Source: Nyssa sinensis | Lineage: Eukaryota; Streptophyta; Magnoliopsida; Cornales; Nyssaceae | DNA length: 64,000 nucleotides | Direction of reading: 5' to 3' | NCBI GenBank assembly: GCA_008638375.1 | Contig: CM018031.1 | Span: 15,432,415 to 15,496,414 of the forward strand | Part shown: one piece after another, positions 12,335 through 36,488 of the stretch | Layout of the letters: every line of letters starts with the position of its first letter | Numbering within the stretch: the stretch's first letter is position 1 | The notes under the pieces: generated by a model | Databases searched by the model: none | Told to the model about the DNA's origin: nothing | What the model saw: the letters and a program-made list of their open reading frames with translations, nothing else | Program-made: the position numbers and the translations under genes

Positions 12335-13928
12335 TAAGACAGAAGTAATCAAGTAGGAGGAGAAGAATTTTATTGAACAGAGAAACTTTCTGATTACATC
12401 ACAATTACATTTACAGCTCTCTCATCTACTGTCTGTTCTAGCGCTTTCTAACAATCTCACTCGTAACTAACTAACTAACTGTCTTGAGCTCTGCTGCCTG
12501 TTGTATCTCTACTACTGTATGATACTGAATAGCCTCTCAGCTAGTGTATTGCTGATTTGCTTGATGCTTAGACCGTGAACATTGGATTGAGTTTCTGGAA
12601 TACTCCTAATAGACCCCCTCATCGGCACTCAATTTCAGAAATTGAGCTTCGATTAAGCTTTTGGTAAATTTCTGCAATTTGGTCTTCAGATGAAATATAG
12701 TTAATGGATAGAAGTTGTCTAGTCAATGGCATGCTCTCTAGCATAATGATAGTCTATCTCTATATGCTTGGTTCAAGCATGGAAAACTGGGTTAGAGGCT
12801 AAAGCCATTGCTGAAATGTTATCACATCAGAGTCATTGGAACATTGGAAGAAAGATATGAAGGTCATTGAATAGCATTTTGAGCCAAGATATTTCAGTAG
12901 ATGTGATGGCCATGTCTTTGCATTCGGCTTCTGTTGAAGACCTAGCAACAGTTGTTTGCTTCTTAGCTCCCCAACTAATAGGATTAGAACCCCAAGAATA
13001 GAACAAAACTAGTTATAGACCTTTGATCCATTGGATCTCCTTCTCCTGGAATTATGAAGTTGAGCATGTTGCAGAGGTCAGAAATGGTAGTATTGACATT
13101 TTTTAAGAGAAGCGTGGCAAGAACTCTATACAGTACTTGATTAGAAGGGTGTCCTAGCCTATTGTGCCAGAGAACTGAAGAGACCTTGTGACCTAGATTT
13201 GCAGGAGGAAGAAAAACTGGAACTGATTTCTGATGTTTTGGGCCCTTGGATTGTTGGGGTTAACTGAAACTAGATACAGGACATGATCACTGGGCCTTGA
13301 TTGATGATTTTCTTCGAAGCCTTATCCTGAATGTAGAAAAAATCATCATCAAGGATGAACACACAGGTATTGTCCTTACAAAATTGATGGACTGAGACGA
13401 AGATGCCATTGAAGGAATACACTGCAACATTATGCTAATCACCAGAATTATGAGCTTGATTGTGCCACTGATTATGTCTGCCTTGAAATAGGTTGTTTTG
13501 TCTTCCAAAGGTAGATATACTGATTTGTTGAACCATAGAACTGAGAATTGTGTATTCCAAAGGCAATTGCTGCAGGAACAGATAGTACTTTGTGTATGCC
13601 AAAGGCATTGCTGCAGGAACAGATAGTACTGTGATGTCCTCATACAGTTAGCTCCTCAGCCTTAAGCAAAGCATGTATTTCTTCTAGAGTCAGGTTGTGA
13701 GATCTTTTGTTCTAGTTGAAATCTTAAAAGGCAGGTGGCAAACCAGTTCAATATATTTATTAAGATTTCTTCATCCTCAATAACAACAAAATCATCAACT
13801 AGACCATCCCTAATTTCCTTGATCCTTTGAATGTAAGCATCAATACTACAACCTGATCCTTTAGTGATCATGTGTAAATTTGACTTCGGTTGCAAAATCT
13901 TAGATCTAGAAGCAGAAGAATACAACAT
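12335..13928 (-). mobile_element. Rearranged Copia retrotransposon remnant
   Basis: Read on the minus strand, the parts run in Copia order. A gag segment (13928-13662) has the SKILQPKSNLH..YIQRIKEIRD pattern of UBN2-type gag. A pre-integrase segment (about 13640-13270) contains CVFILDDDFFYIQDKASKK. An RNase H segment follows (about 13020-12625), with STEAE and TKHIEIDYHYARE. Next come a polypurine tract GAGGGGGTC (12620-12612) and an LTR-like stretch down to about 12335 with an AATAAA signal. Most of integrase and RT is missing, and frameshifts and stops are frequent, so it is inactive. Within it a diverged tandem duplication of about 42 bp lies at 13545-13628. The sequence above 13929 does not continue the gag frame. 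Confidence 0.75.
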
Positions 13929-14881
13929 AAAACAAAGACAACAATCACATAAGAGACTATATACGTGGTGATTCCGCTATAAAAGCCTACCTCCCACAGG
14001 CAAACTATGGCCAAAAAAATCCACTAAGAAAAATGAAAAGTCACAAAATCATCTCTCTCTTTTTGGGTAGGCGAAAACAAACAGAATGTGCAGTTGTCCG
14101 CCACAAACGAGTTTAATCAAAGACTTATCTATTATGTGGTTAATTGGTTAATCCAGTGGAAGTCGACCCAATTCATTGTCTTTTAGACTGCCATTCCCTG
14201 GCGAGATGAAAGCCATTATTTCCTTGGACACTAGGGATGGTACCGCCAGACTTTGTTCTACAATTTGCTCAGTGAAACACCAGGTATACTCGGGGTCTCA
14301 TCAGCATCCAAGACACTGGCAAAACCAACGCATACGTGTCCTCAGAATCAGTAATAACTATTACTCGTTTTTTGGATTAAAATTATGCCAAGGACAGTCG
14401 CACGCAGAAGTGGGATCTTCAAGACCTAATTGGTCCGTGCAATACACACGACCAATGAGTTCACGACGGTCCAAAGTGGTCCTCCTAGGATAAAACCATG
14501 GGACGAGCCCAATTTCCCCTGTTCTCCTCAATATGCTAAATCACTGAGCATCTGAACTATTTTCAGTTTCAAGAAAACTGGTCTCTTGAATGCAAGACCA
14601 CCAAATCCTAAGAACAGGCAACTGAATTAAGGACCCCTGGAGCACAAACAGATCTGCCAAGAATTAGGAGGATCATAAACGTAGGGGGGAAAACAAACAT
14701 TATGTCCTAGTAATTGCTACTGTAGAAGTATTACAAATCACTTAAATCTTCTAGAGGTCCCAACCAACCCTCGTTTTTTAACAGGAGGGTTCAAATGGAT
14801 GACCCAGAGTCGGCATAAATTCAGCCCAAAAAAACTTTATGGAGTAACAAGTTTCACCAACTTCAATCCTATAATCGGTCC
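13929..14881. other. Intergenic DNA and probable 3' flank of the calcium pump
   Basis: Sequence at 13960-14040 (minus strand, with TTTGCCTGTGGGAGGTAGGC) resembles leader or LTR sequence common in plant Copia elements, with low certainty. A 105-codon open frame at 14176-14493 has no recognisable domain and is not called. The stretch from about 14600 to 14881 probably contains the 3' UTR of the minus-strand pump. I could not place its polyadenylation signal. Confidence 0.4.
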
Positions 14882-26078
<11,197 letters not shown>

Positions 26079-26288
26079 CAAAACTCAACAATAATGAATT
26101 TCAAAAGAGTAGGGTTTGGATTCGATTACGAGAGAGTTGGAGAGACTGCATTGAGCTGCTGCGGCAGGTTGTTATTATGTTCTCTCTCTCTAAAGTCTAG
26201 AGAGAGAGTTAAAAAGGGAGATCCGGGCACTTGGTACGAGAGAACAAGAGCGGTTCAATCGCATTGCCACCTTTGATGGTCTTATATC
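26079..26288 (-). promoter_or_regulatory. 5' leader and TATA-like box of the calcium pump
   Basis: Reading the minus strand, a GATATAAG TATA-like word lies at 26288-26281, about 200 bp before the ATG. A CT-rich TCTCTCTCTAGA leader around 26206-26180 is typical of plant 5' UTRs. The box is a weak match and the transcription start is not known. Confidence 0.4.
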
Positions 26289-26859
26289 AAAAAGAATCGA
26301 AAATTAAATTAAATTACAGAAAATTACACACCTTTTTTTCTTCTCTAATTTTTTTTTTTCGAGTTAAAGCAAATTAATTCTTTACGGTTTTCCATCACTA
26401 TTTGGCTACTAACGAATTTTGTTTACTTTAACCTTTAATTACGTTAATTTTAAGAGAAGTGATGTACACTCCTCAAAATTTAAAATCTCATAATTTGATT
26501 TATTACGTGTAATGTATATATCAATTTTATAAATGGGTAAATTATATGTGTCGATTAAATAATAAAATTTGAGACTGACAATAGTATTTTTGTAACTTTC
26601 GATATTTCTGATATCGAAATATCATTAAACGTAGCAAAGTCTTTGTTTTTATAGACACGGTTCAAATTTGACATATGCAAATGTATTGAAATAAAATTTT
26701 CTTGCATCCCATCATTATATTAAAAAAATATATATTATTTTTAAAATACTAATTTTATCCCTAACAAAATTTGTAACATAAGCTCGTCAAATTGTATATA
26801 CAATAATGATGAATTAGAGATGACACTAATTTAACTTATTATTGCCTATTTATAAGCTC

Positions 26860-27784
26860 ACAACTATAGCTTCCAGATGGAGATGGCGAATTGGAGATTA
26901 TACTTTAAAAGTAGAGGACGAAAACAACTATTTATCTTTACATATTCTGATCGAAAAACTATCTCCTTACCCTTTATCTCAAACCTACGTGTAAAAACAT
27001 CTTGACCGTCAAAGATGTTACGCCATGTGATAAGAGGTAGAAGAACCCAATTTGGTTTCAAGAAAATATCCATCAGGGTAATACATCTAGGACAACATTC
27101 GAGACAACAAGAAACTAGGATTTTGGAATAACCACTACACCTACTTAGCCAACATATCTAAGTTAAATATTCTTAAATCTCGAAAGCCCAAACCCTTTTA
27201 AGCTTAGAGTGTCACATTTTTTTCGATCAACTTAACAATTTTTTTTTTGGAGCCACTCACGACCTAATCAAAAGTTAAATATAGTCGAATCCAGTTCACA
27301 ACACAAATAGTCAGATAATCAAAAACATGACAGAGCATAGATAGGGATAGCCTACACTACTGCCTTAAGAATAACTTCTTTGCCCGCCTTAGACAATAGT
27401 TCTTCTTTCCAACCAAAAACCTTTCTCAAGACCCTTTTACATATATTGTTGAAGACCTCCCATTTGGATCTTCCTATTATTGAAGGAAGGCCTAAGTATC
27501 ACAAACTAGTGGTGGAGTATTTTCACTAAATATGACTATGGACTTCTCATAATTCATTTGTTGATCGGAAGCGTTTTCATAAAGTCTCAAACTAGATTGA
27601 ACCAACATAGCTTTTGATCATATAGCTTGGAAAAAAAATTGTCATCTGCAAAAAATAAATGAGATGCCTTTAGCCCTCTTAGACTAATAAAAGCACCATA
27701 AATACTTCCCTTGCATTTAGCATTCTATAACAAACATGAAAAATCTTCAGCACATAAAAGAAATAAATAAGGGGATAGTGAGTC
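26860..27784 (-). mobile_element. LINE reverse-transcriptase relic
   Basis: On the minus strand from about 27784 the translation shows SLSPYLFLLCAEDFSCLL, then SLRGLKASHLFFADDN, the plant LINE RT core. FADDN replaces the usual FADDS beside the catalytic Asp pair. Downstream fragments in shifting frames (KGLEKGFWLERRTI, then QRS and a CSVM-like block) match the KRLQGWKEKxLSxGGKE region. Many stops and frame changes show it is dead. The 27785 side is cut off by the insertion of the LTR element that follows. Confidence 0.8.
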
Positions 27785-28493
27785 GTCACTGATGTTGCTT
27801 TTTTCTAGTCAGAAGAGTCTCTTGTCCTGCATTATTTGTCAAGAACTTGAGATCAGAGGGTCACTGAAAACGCTCCGGTGGTAGCCGCTCTGATGATAAA
27901 GTTAATAAAGAAATAAAACTGTAATTTGAAAGAAGAATTCAACATAAATTGAAAACATACTTTATGGTCTTATTTATAAACTGTAGATCTCCCAAGTTGG
28001 GTAGGATTAGGAATTGTGAAAATAGTAATTTGAAGATATCTTGAGGATGCTAGTTATCATATTGAACTCTGTTTCCTTATATTAAGGTCGATAGCCTATT
28101 TAAGGAAGTGATCAGTTCGGAATCCCTTACCTTCTGAAATGTCAATATCTGTTCGGTCGAACGAACTAATTACCCTAAGATCTGTATGTCGAAGAATTCT
28201 TGGCAGTCGCATGTCACACCTTGGTAACTTTGAATTGCTATAGTCAAATTATAATATATCAGCTACTCCCCTTTAAAACTTAGTTTTGTGGGACTCGTGC
28301 AGAGTTGAGGTTAGGGTTTTTGAAGAGTCACACGTATTTTCATAAATATAGCATTAGGTATTCTTTTAAAACAGTTGTTGAGGGGACAATTAATGCCTCA
28401 TCATTGCGCTAGTTGTCGATTGGATACCGAGGCCATTATCGGCCAATCATCGATTAGGGTTTGGAGCCATAAATGTCGCTCTTTCTTAGATGG

Positions 28494-28510
28494 TCCTATA
28501 AATAAAAAAA
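28494..28510 (+). promoter_or_regulatory. TATA-like box upstream of the antisense ORF
   Basis: TCCTATAAATAAAAAAA on the + strand lies about 250 bp before the first codons of the plus-strand ORF of the LTR element. Its role as a promoter is inferred from sequence only. Confidence 0.35.
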
Positions 28511-28740
28511 CTCCCCAAAAAGATTTTTTTTACAAACTCTCCAAAATACTAAGTGAAATTCTGAGTAAAGAGAAACCTCAAAGCGATTTTCGGTATACTT
28601 GAAGATCATTCCGGCCACCAACCTTCGAGTTTCCGGTCAGTTGTGAAGAATACCTCTCCATTTTTCTTTTTATGTATATGTTTTTTTTATTCCTGCTCTT
28701 CTTCTCCTTTTCTTTTTTATTCTGAGTCTATACTCTTAAA

Positions 28741-31700
28741 AGGATAGCTACTTCTGATGCTCAGTCAAGCACAGGAGAGGAAGCAAGAGAGGTTGTAGAA
28801 ATAGGAAGTCATGAGGCATTAGGCCTTGTATTGAGTGATGAGGTTAGGATCATCTCAGATGATAGTCCGGGAGCGCTTCTCATCGAAGCACACCTCGAAC
28901 CTAGGAATAGGGAGGCCGGAACATCACGCAAACCTCATAGGAGAGAAAAAGATGAGAGTGCCATGATTGAAGGTATGCTAGATACCCTAAAAGTCAATTT
29001 TGACTTCCTCATAATGTGTTCTGTAGGATACCGAGGGCAGTAGATCGCCCATTAGATATTAAGAGATGGGAGATCTGTGCCTACCTCGAGTGGTTCAAGG
29101 TTGGTGTACGCTTTCCCCTTCATCTGTTAATCAACGAATTTTTTTACTGGTTCAAGATATGTTTTGCCAAACTAAACATTAATGGTTAAAGGCATTTGAT
29201 GGCCTTTTTAGTTTTACGACATCAGAATGGAGTTGAGGTAGACCTGAAACTCGTTAGGAGTAATATGGACATGAATTACCTCAAGTCGAAATGAATGTTT
29301 TATATGTCCTTCGATAAAAGGTTCAAACCCTTGACCTCGGTACACACTTCCAATAAAACATAGAAGATGTAATACCCCGACCCAAAATGGCATGAATATC
29401 GAGACAGCCGGGTCGGGCAACACTATGTCAATTGTACTTGGAGCTGTTTAATCCTATATTTTATGAAAATCGTATATACGTTTATATACAAAGATATATA
29501 TATATATATGTGTGTGTATTAAATGGGTATATATTATATATTTATACATTATTATAATATAGGATATATATATATATATATTGAATATAAAATGAAAATA
29601 TCAAAACTACCCACCTAACCTAAACCTATAGGTATGGAGAGGGGTATGGGAGAAATCAGAAAGCATGGTGGGGAGTATGGTCAGCCATGCTTGGTTGAGT
29701 GTGCTTGGGGCAAGAAATATAAATATATATTATATAAAAGTGTAGATACATATTCTTGTGTGGAAGTGAGGAAATCAAAAAGAGAAAAGAGAAGTAGAGT
29801 TCGGGGGCAGTGAGCCTAGGGGGGAAAAAGCATAGAACCAGAAGCAGATTTTAGAGAGAGAGAAAGCAATAGAGAGAGAAAGAAAAGTTTTGGAGCAGTT
29901 TAGGAGGAGCCGAAATCTTTAAAAGGTAACCAATCTATCCTTGATGCGTTCGTTTTCTAGTATGCTATTGTATATATTTGTAGAATACATGTTAGATCAA
30001 AATATGAAAGAAAAACATGAAAACCAAGAACTTTAGCTTCGGTCAACAATGGAAGATTTTGGTAGGGCCATTTGATCGCAATTCTAGGACTTAAAATGGG
30101 TAGCCAAGTTTATTAGGAACCCAATGGAATTTGAACCATCTAAAACTGGTTGAGAAACGGCCATTCTATGGCCGATTATTCTCTTGCCGGTGCAACGCCG
30201 AAAAACCGGTTATGGGTGTCGGAAAACCATGTCTAATCAAGCCAAAACCAGTTTAAGAATGATGCTTGAGATTCTAGAAATGATTTGATACGAAAACAGT
30301 GAATTTTGGGCTTCAAAATGGTGTAAAACAGTGAGTTGGCCGAGATTCCGGTGACCGGAATTGAAAGAGGCGACCGGAGAAGACCACCGGAAAGTCGGGG
30401 GCCATACCGGGTTAAGACGTGACCGGATCCGGGTCTGGGTCGGGTCGGGTCGGGACCCGATCGGATCCAACGGGGCAATGAAACTGCACCGTTTCATTAA
30501 AAAGTTTTAAAATTTTAAAATTAGGGCTGACGTCATCATGACGTCAGCATGACCTCTTAAACCGGTTCTCTGAGTTAGCCTGAACCGGCTGGTTCAGTGC
30601 ATAACCGGTCCGGTCTAGGGTTACCACAAGTGAACCATTTGGTTCACTGTACAAAATTTAGAAATTGAACCAAAACTTTTCTAAATTCAATTCTGACCCC
30701 AACTGTTTACAATAATTCAAGTCTGGCCCAAACTTTGAAAATAAATTTCAAATGCACCCTTGATAAATAATAAAATAATAAAATAAATTATTTATTAAAT
30801 AGGTAAAATTACCATTTTACCCCTAAGTCACAAATAACTCAAACGAAGTCCGAACAGGGCGAATAAATAGTCCAACTTTATTATCTCAAGGCATTCCGGA
30901 TCCAATGATGAGGTTCGTTTTACGAGATGAGACTCCGAACATTAAAATACAATGAAAACAAGTCTTAAAATGACCAAAATACCCCTGTGTCCTGACAAGG
31001 CAAGTTATATGGGTATTTTTATTATCTTGGACCCACTGAATCCAACGGTGAGGTCAAAATTATAAAAAGAGGTTCCGGGAATAAAAGTACCTATAAAGTA
31101 CAAAAGACGGTTTTGCCCTTTTTAATCCGGACGTCCGATTTAAGATCCGTAAAAGCCTAAACTTATTTTATTCGACGTTTCGGATACAATGACGACATCT
31201 AAATTAGTAATCGAGATACCGATAGCCGAGATTAGCAAATTTGAATATCGAGTATGGTTCGATTACAGTTATAGACTGAGTTGCTTTCAATTGACAGGCA
31301 CGTCAAAAGAAAAGGGGAAGGAGACTTTAATTAGTTAAACTACTGAGAGTCATTTTTGAGGTAAGTAATTCTGGCGCTTTAATATGGGTTATTCCCAGCC
31401 AGTCACGTTATTGTTCACATGCTGCCAATTTGTACTCCATTACTACCTGATGCACTTGATTTGAGCCAATCGACTTGTAGATATCAGTTTACCTGATTTT
31501 GGATTGGACTTGCTTGCTTACATCATCTTGAGATTGATCATTGATATTTGAATATTATTGCACCATGACCTAGCCTTGAGATACATTCCACTAATTCCAT
31601 ACACTTCGTGTTTTGTTGTTTGTGATATCAAATGTTTGGTACGATTGTACATCTTGTATGGGATTTTGTTGGTCATGATATTTGGTATGTACTCGGGGTT

Positions 31701-33340
31701 GTGCTCAGTCACAATGACCCATCCATTCACAGATTGCGTGGGAGAAAAGACCCATTAGGGTCTGTTGTGTCCTACGGGACCTGTATTGAAAAGAGCTCTA
31801 ACGCTTTTCAGAGAGCCCGAGGAACCGTGGCGGATCTGAGTGTGCGTTTTAGTGGGGTATGCCGGGCCCCGGGTGATTCACGTGTATCTGGGTTATTTGA
31901 ACTCGATGTTGACTTATTCTTGTTTCCATTGTATGATCATATTTTTATACCCTATGAAATGATCATTTTATTGCAAGCATGGTATATTTTTGATTGGCTA
32001 ACGTATTGTTGTGGCAGCAATCCATCATGATAGGCCAGATCCCAATCTCATTTGGCTTTGTTATGGACTCTTGTGTTGTATTGTGGGATATGCCTTTTGG
32101 ACCTTCGGGTCGATATTTTACACATTTTGGTGACTGGCTACATCTTCATTATTGCCCATTTGGCTATCTGTTATTCCTTGTTCTATCATTTCATTGGACA
32201 AACCCGAACCCACATTAAAGCAAGGAAATTACTTATTGGGCTATTAGCTTACCCCTCCTCCCTTAAATTTTTCAGGACAACAAGAAATCGGGGAATCCTC
32301 AGGCGCTCCAGGGATTTAGACGCTGCTAGTTATTGGTAGCTGTTTTGGCGAGTTTTGTATTAAGTTAAATAATGTCAGGTCTTAATACTCCAATGTCACC
32401 ACGGTCCTGTTTGTTGATTTTGTTTTTGAAGGATCTGTATTTAAACACTTATAATTTTTGGACATGCATCAAATGGTGAACTGACTGTGCTACCAGACAT
32501 TTTAATGATTAAGAAATGCTTTTGTTAAAACCCTTCCCAGCATTTTAGATCCTTTTGGACGGGAAACGGCCCACGGGCCGCGGACCCGGGTCACGGACCC
32601 CTAATCCGCATAGGGTGGGTTTTGAGTCGTGACAGAAGAAGTAGTATTTCTTCGTTAAGGGTGGTTAGGAATATGAGGATTTCAACAACAGGAGCAACTT
32701 CTTTCCTCAGTACACTGGCTTCAAGGGTGGGCCTACCGAACTTAGACTTTTATACTTAATATTATACTTCTATCCTGATCTGACTGACAATGTTGAATAT
32801 TTTTTCTACAAGCAGACAAGAAGGTTTAGAAAAGGTCAACTTTCACTCCCGACTTGCAAGAAAAGTATAGGAGGCTTCTTCACCCCCCAAGACCGTCTTC
32901 ACGACAAGATCCTTACCCTCTAAAACTTCATAGACACAGGACTTGTAAAAGATAAGTCAAAAATCCTAAGGAAGACGGTTCTGACGAGATGGACGCCAGG
33001 ATCAAAGAAGGTTGGGGGGAACATCCATGCCCACCAAATAAGCCCCTCCCTAAAAGAAGAGGAGGACTAAGGTAGGGGGATCCAGTTCTCCTGAACGTAT
33101 AATCTTCTAGGAACTAGTTCTGCCCATCGTACGGCATGAACTTCCTCCACCTCCAGCCCCAATAACGTGCTCTGAATCTTAAGGAAAAGGAAAGATGGGT
33201 GCAGTTCCTCCAGGGTTGGCCATGGCTGAAACGGGGGAGGTTGTCAAGTGATGGCAGGAGGCTGAAGTCCTCTTTGAACAGCGTTAGTAGAAGGAGGAGG
33301 ATTACTCCTATTGGTTCTAAGCTAGTGAGGCCAGAGCTTG
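28741..33340 (+). pseudogene. Antisense ORF of the LTR element (plant transposon-protein-like), split by a solo LTR
   Basis: On the strand opposite to the LTR orientation, a decayed frame begins about 28741 (TSDAQSSTGEEAREVVEIG) and continues past several frameshifts. One segment is GVRFPLHLLINEFFYWF, followed by KLNING, LMAFLVLRHQNGVEV and LKPLTS-like pieces. This order resembles the R.PF...V..FL..FG..P.QL.PN.WR.L.GF..L block of the putative plant transposon protein found in plant LARDs and Gypsy elements. The frame stops at the solo LTR (29368) and resumes at 32640 with YFFVKGG and then FPQYTGFKGGP. Dropping the solo LTR and one target duplication puts both halves in one frame, with two TAG codons (29361 and 32642) where the family would have Trp. 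The function of such proteins is unknown. The identification is from memory of the pattern. Confidence 0.55.
29368..32634. mobile_element. Solo LTR, 3267 bp, with GAAGA target duplication
   Basis: Starts TGTAATACCCCGACCC and ends GAGTCGTGACA, with GAAGA at 29363-29367 and 32635-32639. No primer site, polypurine tract or gag-pol is present, so it is a solo LTR left by recombination between two LTRs. Inside are an A/T microsatellite zone (about 29490-29580), a GAGAGA-rich leader-like block (29850-29900), a GGGTCGGGTC tract near 30440 and spaced copies of TCCG..TTTTACGAGAT. Its length fits large plant Gypsy LTRs. It is related to the solo LTR at 45053-47906. Confidence 0.88.
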
Positions 33341-34071
33341 TGACATGATAGTGAGTTGTTACTACATTTAATTGGACTGTCGTTGAATCCGGTCAAGTTG
33401 CTGTTGTAAACGAATGGGTGTTTGGGTGTTTGTCCCCTTCCTCTTCTAGCAAGAGGTTGATTCTAAAAGCTTTGAGAGTTTTTTTTAGGACGAACGTTGG
33501 GAGCCATTGAATTTTGAAAAAAAACAATAGATTTGTTGTTTGAAGAAAAAAGATGCTAAGAACGATTGTTGTTTCCAGTAGACGACGCCAAGCTGATGTT
33601 GTTTTTTTGTGGTCAGAAGGACCTCTCGTCCTTCGCTATCTATCAAGAACTTGAGGTCAGAGGATCATCGGAAAGGCTCTGATAGTAGCCGCTTCGATGA
33701 TAAAGTTAGTAAAAAAATAAAAGCCGTAATTTGAATGAAGAATTCAACATAAATTGAAAACGTACCTTATGGTCTTATTTTACAGATTGTAGATCTCCCA
33801 AGTTGAGTAGGATTAGGAGTCGTGAAAATAGGAATTTGAAGATATCCAGAGGGTAGTAGTTGCGATATTGAACTTTGTTTTGTTATATTAAGGTCGGTAA
33901 CTTATAGAAGGCGGTGATTAGTTCGGAATCTCTTACCTCTAGAATGTCAATACGTATTCGGTCGAACAAACCAATTACTCTAAGATCTGTATGTCGAAGA
34001 ATTCTTGAGAACCACCTGTTAGATCTTGGTAACTTTAAACTGTAATAGTCAAATTATGGTATATCAGTCAC

Positions 34072-36442
34072 CTTGCCGAATTTATACTTGAGATACATAA
34101 CCTTGATATAGCATATATTATTGTATCGTATTAATTATATGATTTAAAATAATGTTAATGATATAGTGTTATATCATAAAAATTTTAAAAAAAATATGAA
34201 GAGAAAAAGTGGCAGGAATAATTCAACCTCCGCACCCACAGCACCACTAATCATGGATTTGATCTCCACTGTATACCACTAATTTAACGAAATTTATTAA
34301 AATTAGGAGAAAGAAATTTCAAACTAAATGATTATTGTCATGGATTTCGCACCATGTACACCACTAGATTTACACAATTTTTTAAAATTATAAAAAAAAA
34401 TGTTGTAAACGAAGAAAAAGAGTATTATTATAAATGTTTTACAATGCAATTATAATACAAATTATTCATTGTATTTTTTTTAATGTAGAGTTATTCTTTT
34501 AATTTTTTTTTTATATTTTCATGAGAGTTTGTTAGATTCTAATTCTCATATTTTCCTATAGTTTGCTCACCACAAGTTGTAAACAAGCTAAGAGGAGCAA
34601 TGGGTTCCTCAAATTTAGTTTGATTAAATTAATGAATTTTAACTTATATTTACACCTTGTTTATTTAATTCATGTCTTCAATTAATTTCAAATAAATTTT
34701 TAATCAAATCAAACTGAAAAGCTTTATTTATTTATCTTTTTATCAAAAAATCAAACGAAAAAAAAACTTGTAATACTTATTATGAGTCAACAACTAAATC
34801 GATCACGTATCAAACTTAAATATCTTAATTCATTTTACAATTTATCTCCCATTTTAATCCAAACTTCCACCAATTCACTTTCACTCCTGGGTATAGGTTG
34901 TTTTTTATTTTTATATTTTATACAAGTACTACGAAAATGAGGATACCTTAAATATTATGTGTGTATAACGTATCAATGACTCGAATCAAAGTTATATACA
35001 TAACTATAAATCAATCAATTAAATTTGAGGGTCTTCAAATATGAATTTTGTATGGATAAACTAATTATGTTTACATTCTTCAAATAAAAAAAAATTACAA
35101 CTTCAGACCATCATTCCTAATAGAAAAAGACATATAGTCAACTGACATGATCGGAGTTGGTTGCTTTGTTGGCAATTGTGACAAGATGAGTATAATGTAA
35201 TTTTCACTAATGTTGGCTACATGTGATTCTTAGAAACATTGAGGATAAGTTAGTTTAACTTTCTCAATAAAATAAAAAAGAGAATAAATAAATCATCACT
35301 TTGGCATCTTCCCAAGCTTCCTCACACTTTCTCTCCACTGGTTTTATGCCACCTAAGCAAAGTGACAAGGAATCTGCACTGGTGATTTCTTTTGCGAAGG
35401 GCTTGACCTCATGGTGCAGCATATTCTGTTGTTTTCTACTTTTCTTTTTCTGTATTTTTTTATTGATTTATTTTTTTTTTCTAGAATAGCAAGATAAAAA
35501 GTCAAATATTACTACTTTGGTCAAAAATTTGACTTTCTTAAGAAAATTATAAACCACGTGAGCATGTAGATTTCCACAGTAGCACATGGGTTGATATAGA
35601 AATGTATTCGAAAACAGGGCAAGACCAACTTATCAGGTCTAGAGTGTAAAATTACAATCGTGTCCTCGTAATTTCAAAGATATTATGGTCATGCCATGGC
35701 AATTAAGAGAAAGAAGAGTTGTTTCGCTGGGAAACCTTCTACAAGAATCACCGTACGACTACTCCTTTGTATGTAAACCTTCACCAACTCTTAAGTATAT
35801 AAACAACATGTTAATTTAACTTATAAATTTCATATTATTTAATATAATGTTTTATTTATTATTAGTATTTATTTTATTGAATAGATTTTGTTATTTATAT
35901 AGTTAATCTTGTAATATATTATTAATTATTTTATTTTTATGTATTTAATATATTATCGATTTAATGAAAATTGTTATATTTATAGTTTATTTATTACATT
36001 AATTTTATAAACTATTATTTAAATAATATACGATCAAATACATCTCAAATCATCCAATAAAATTTAAAGGACAAAACGGACACTATAATTTTAAGAATCA
36101 CTTATAAATTTTTTTATCCAAACACTTAATTATCACTTTTGACATCATAATCACTTTAACAAATATTCATCCAAATAATAAACTACTTCTCCATTAGTTT
36201 CAGCAATCTCAAACAGGTATCTAGAAACTTGATAAGATTAAGTATTTATCACCTTAACTTCTGCCACTTAAACTACTTTTGAAGAGTTTGGTTGATTTAG
36301 AATTTTGGCCAAAAGCTATTAATTTCATAAGAGCCTCATGTATTTTTTAATTTTATTTAATTCGTTTTTTTTTTTACTAAAATTAAATAATCACATGATA
36401 TATATATATATATAATTGTATACATGGTACACTAAAATTGTA

Positions 36443-36488
<46 letters not shown>

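Larger units (their letters stand above)
27790..34066 (-). mobile_element. Non-autonomous (LARD-like) LTR retrotransposon with nested solo LTR
   Basis: Direct LTRs at 27790-28261 (472 bp) and 33594-34066 (473 bp) differ at about 15% of positions in a 155-bp stretch counted by hand. GTCAC at 27785-27789 and 34067-34071 is the 5-bp target duplication. Orientation is minus: next to the 33594 LTR the minus strand reads TTGGCGTCGTCTACTGG, like the TTGGCGCCGTCTGTGGG primer site common in plant Gypsy elements. Next to the 28261 LTR is the purine-rich tract AAAGGGGAG. Removing the nested 3.27 kb solo LTR leaves about 3.0 kb. I see no RT, integrase or RNase H. A short minus-strand frame starting MAPNVRP (near 33504) may be a gag remnant. 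The element sits in a LINE relic, which it postdates. Confidence 0.85.

Noticed and set aside
14176..14493. 105-codon open frame on the + strand
   Set aside because: No recognisable domain, no splice or promoter context, and composition like the surrounding non-coding DNA.
26079..26081. TTG as start of the calcium pump
   Set aside because: The codon before ATG is TTG. The ATG at 26078 gives the family N-terminus MGKG and is the normal start.
30233..30497. Arg/Pro-rich open frames in GC-rich DNA
   Set aside because: They lie in the GGGTCGGGTC tract of the 3.27 kb solo LTR, overlap in two frames and match no family.
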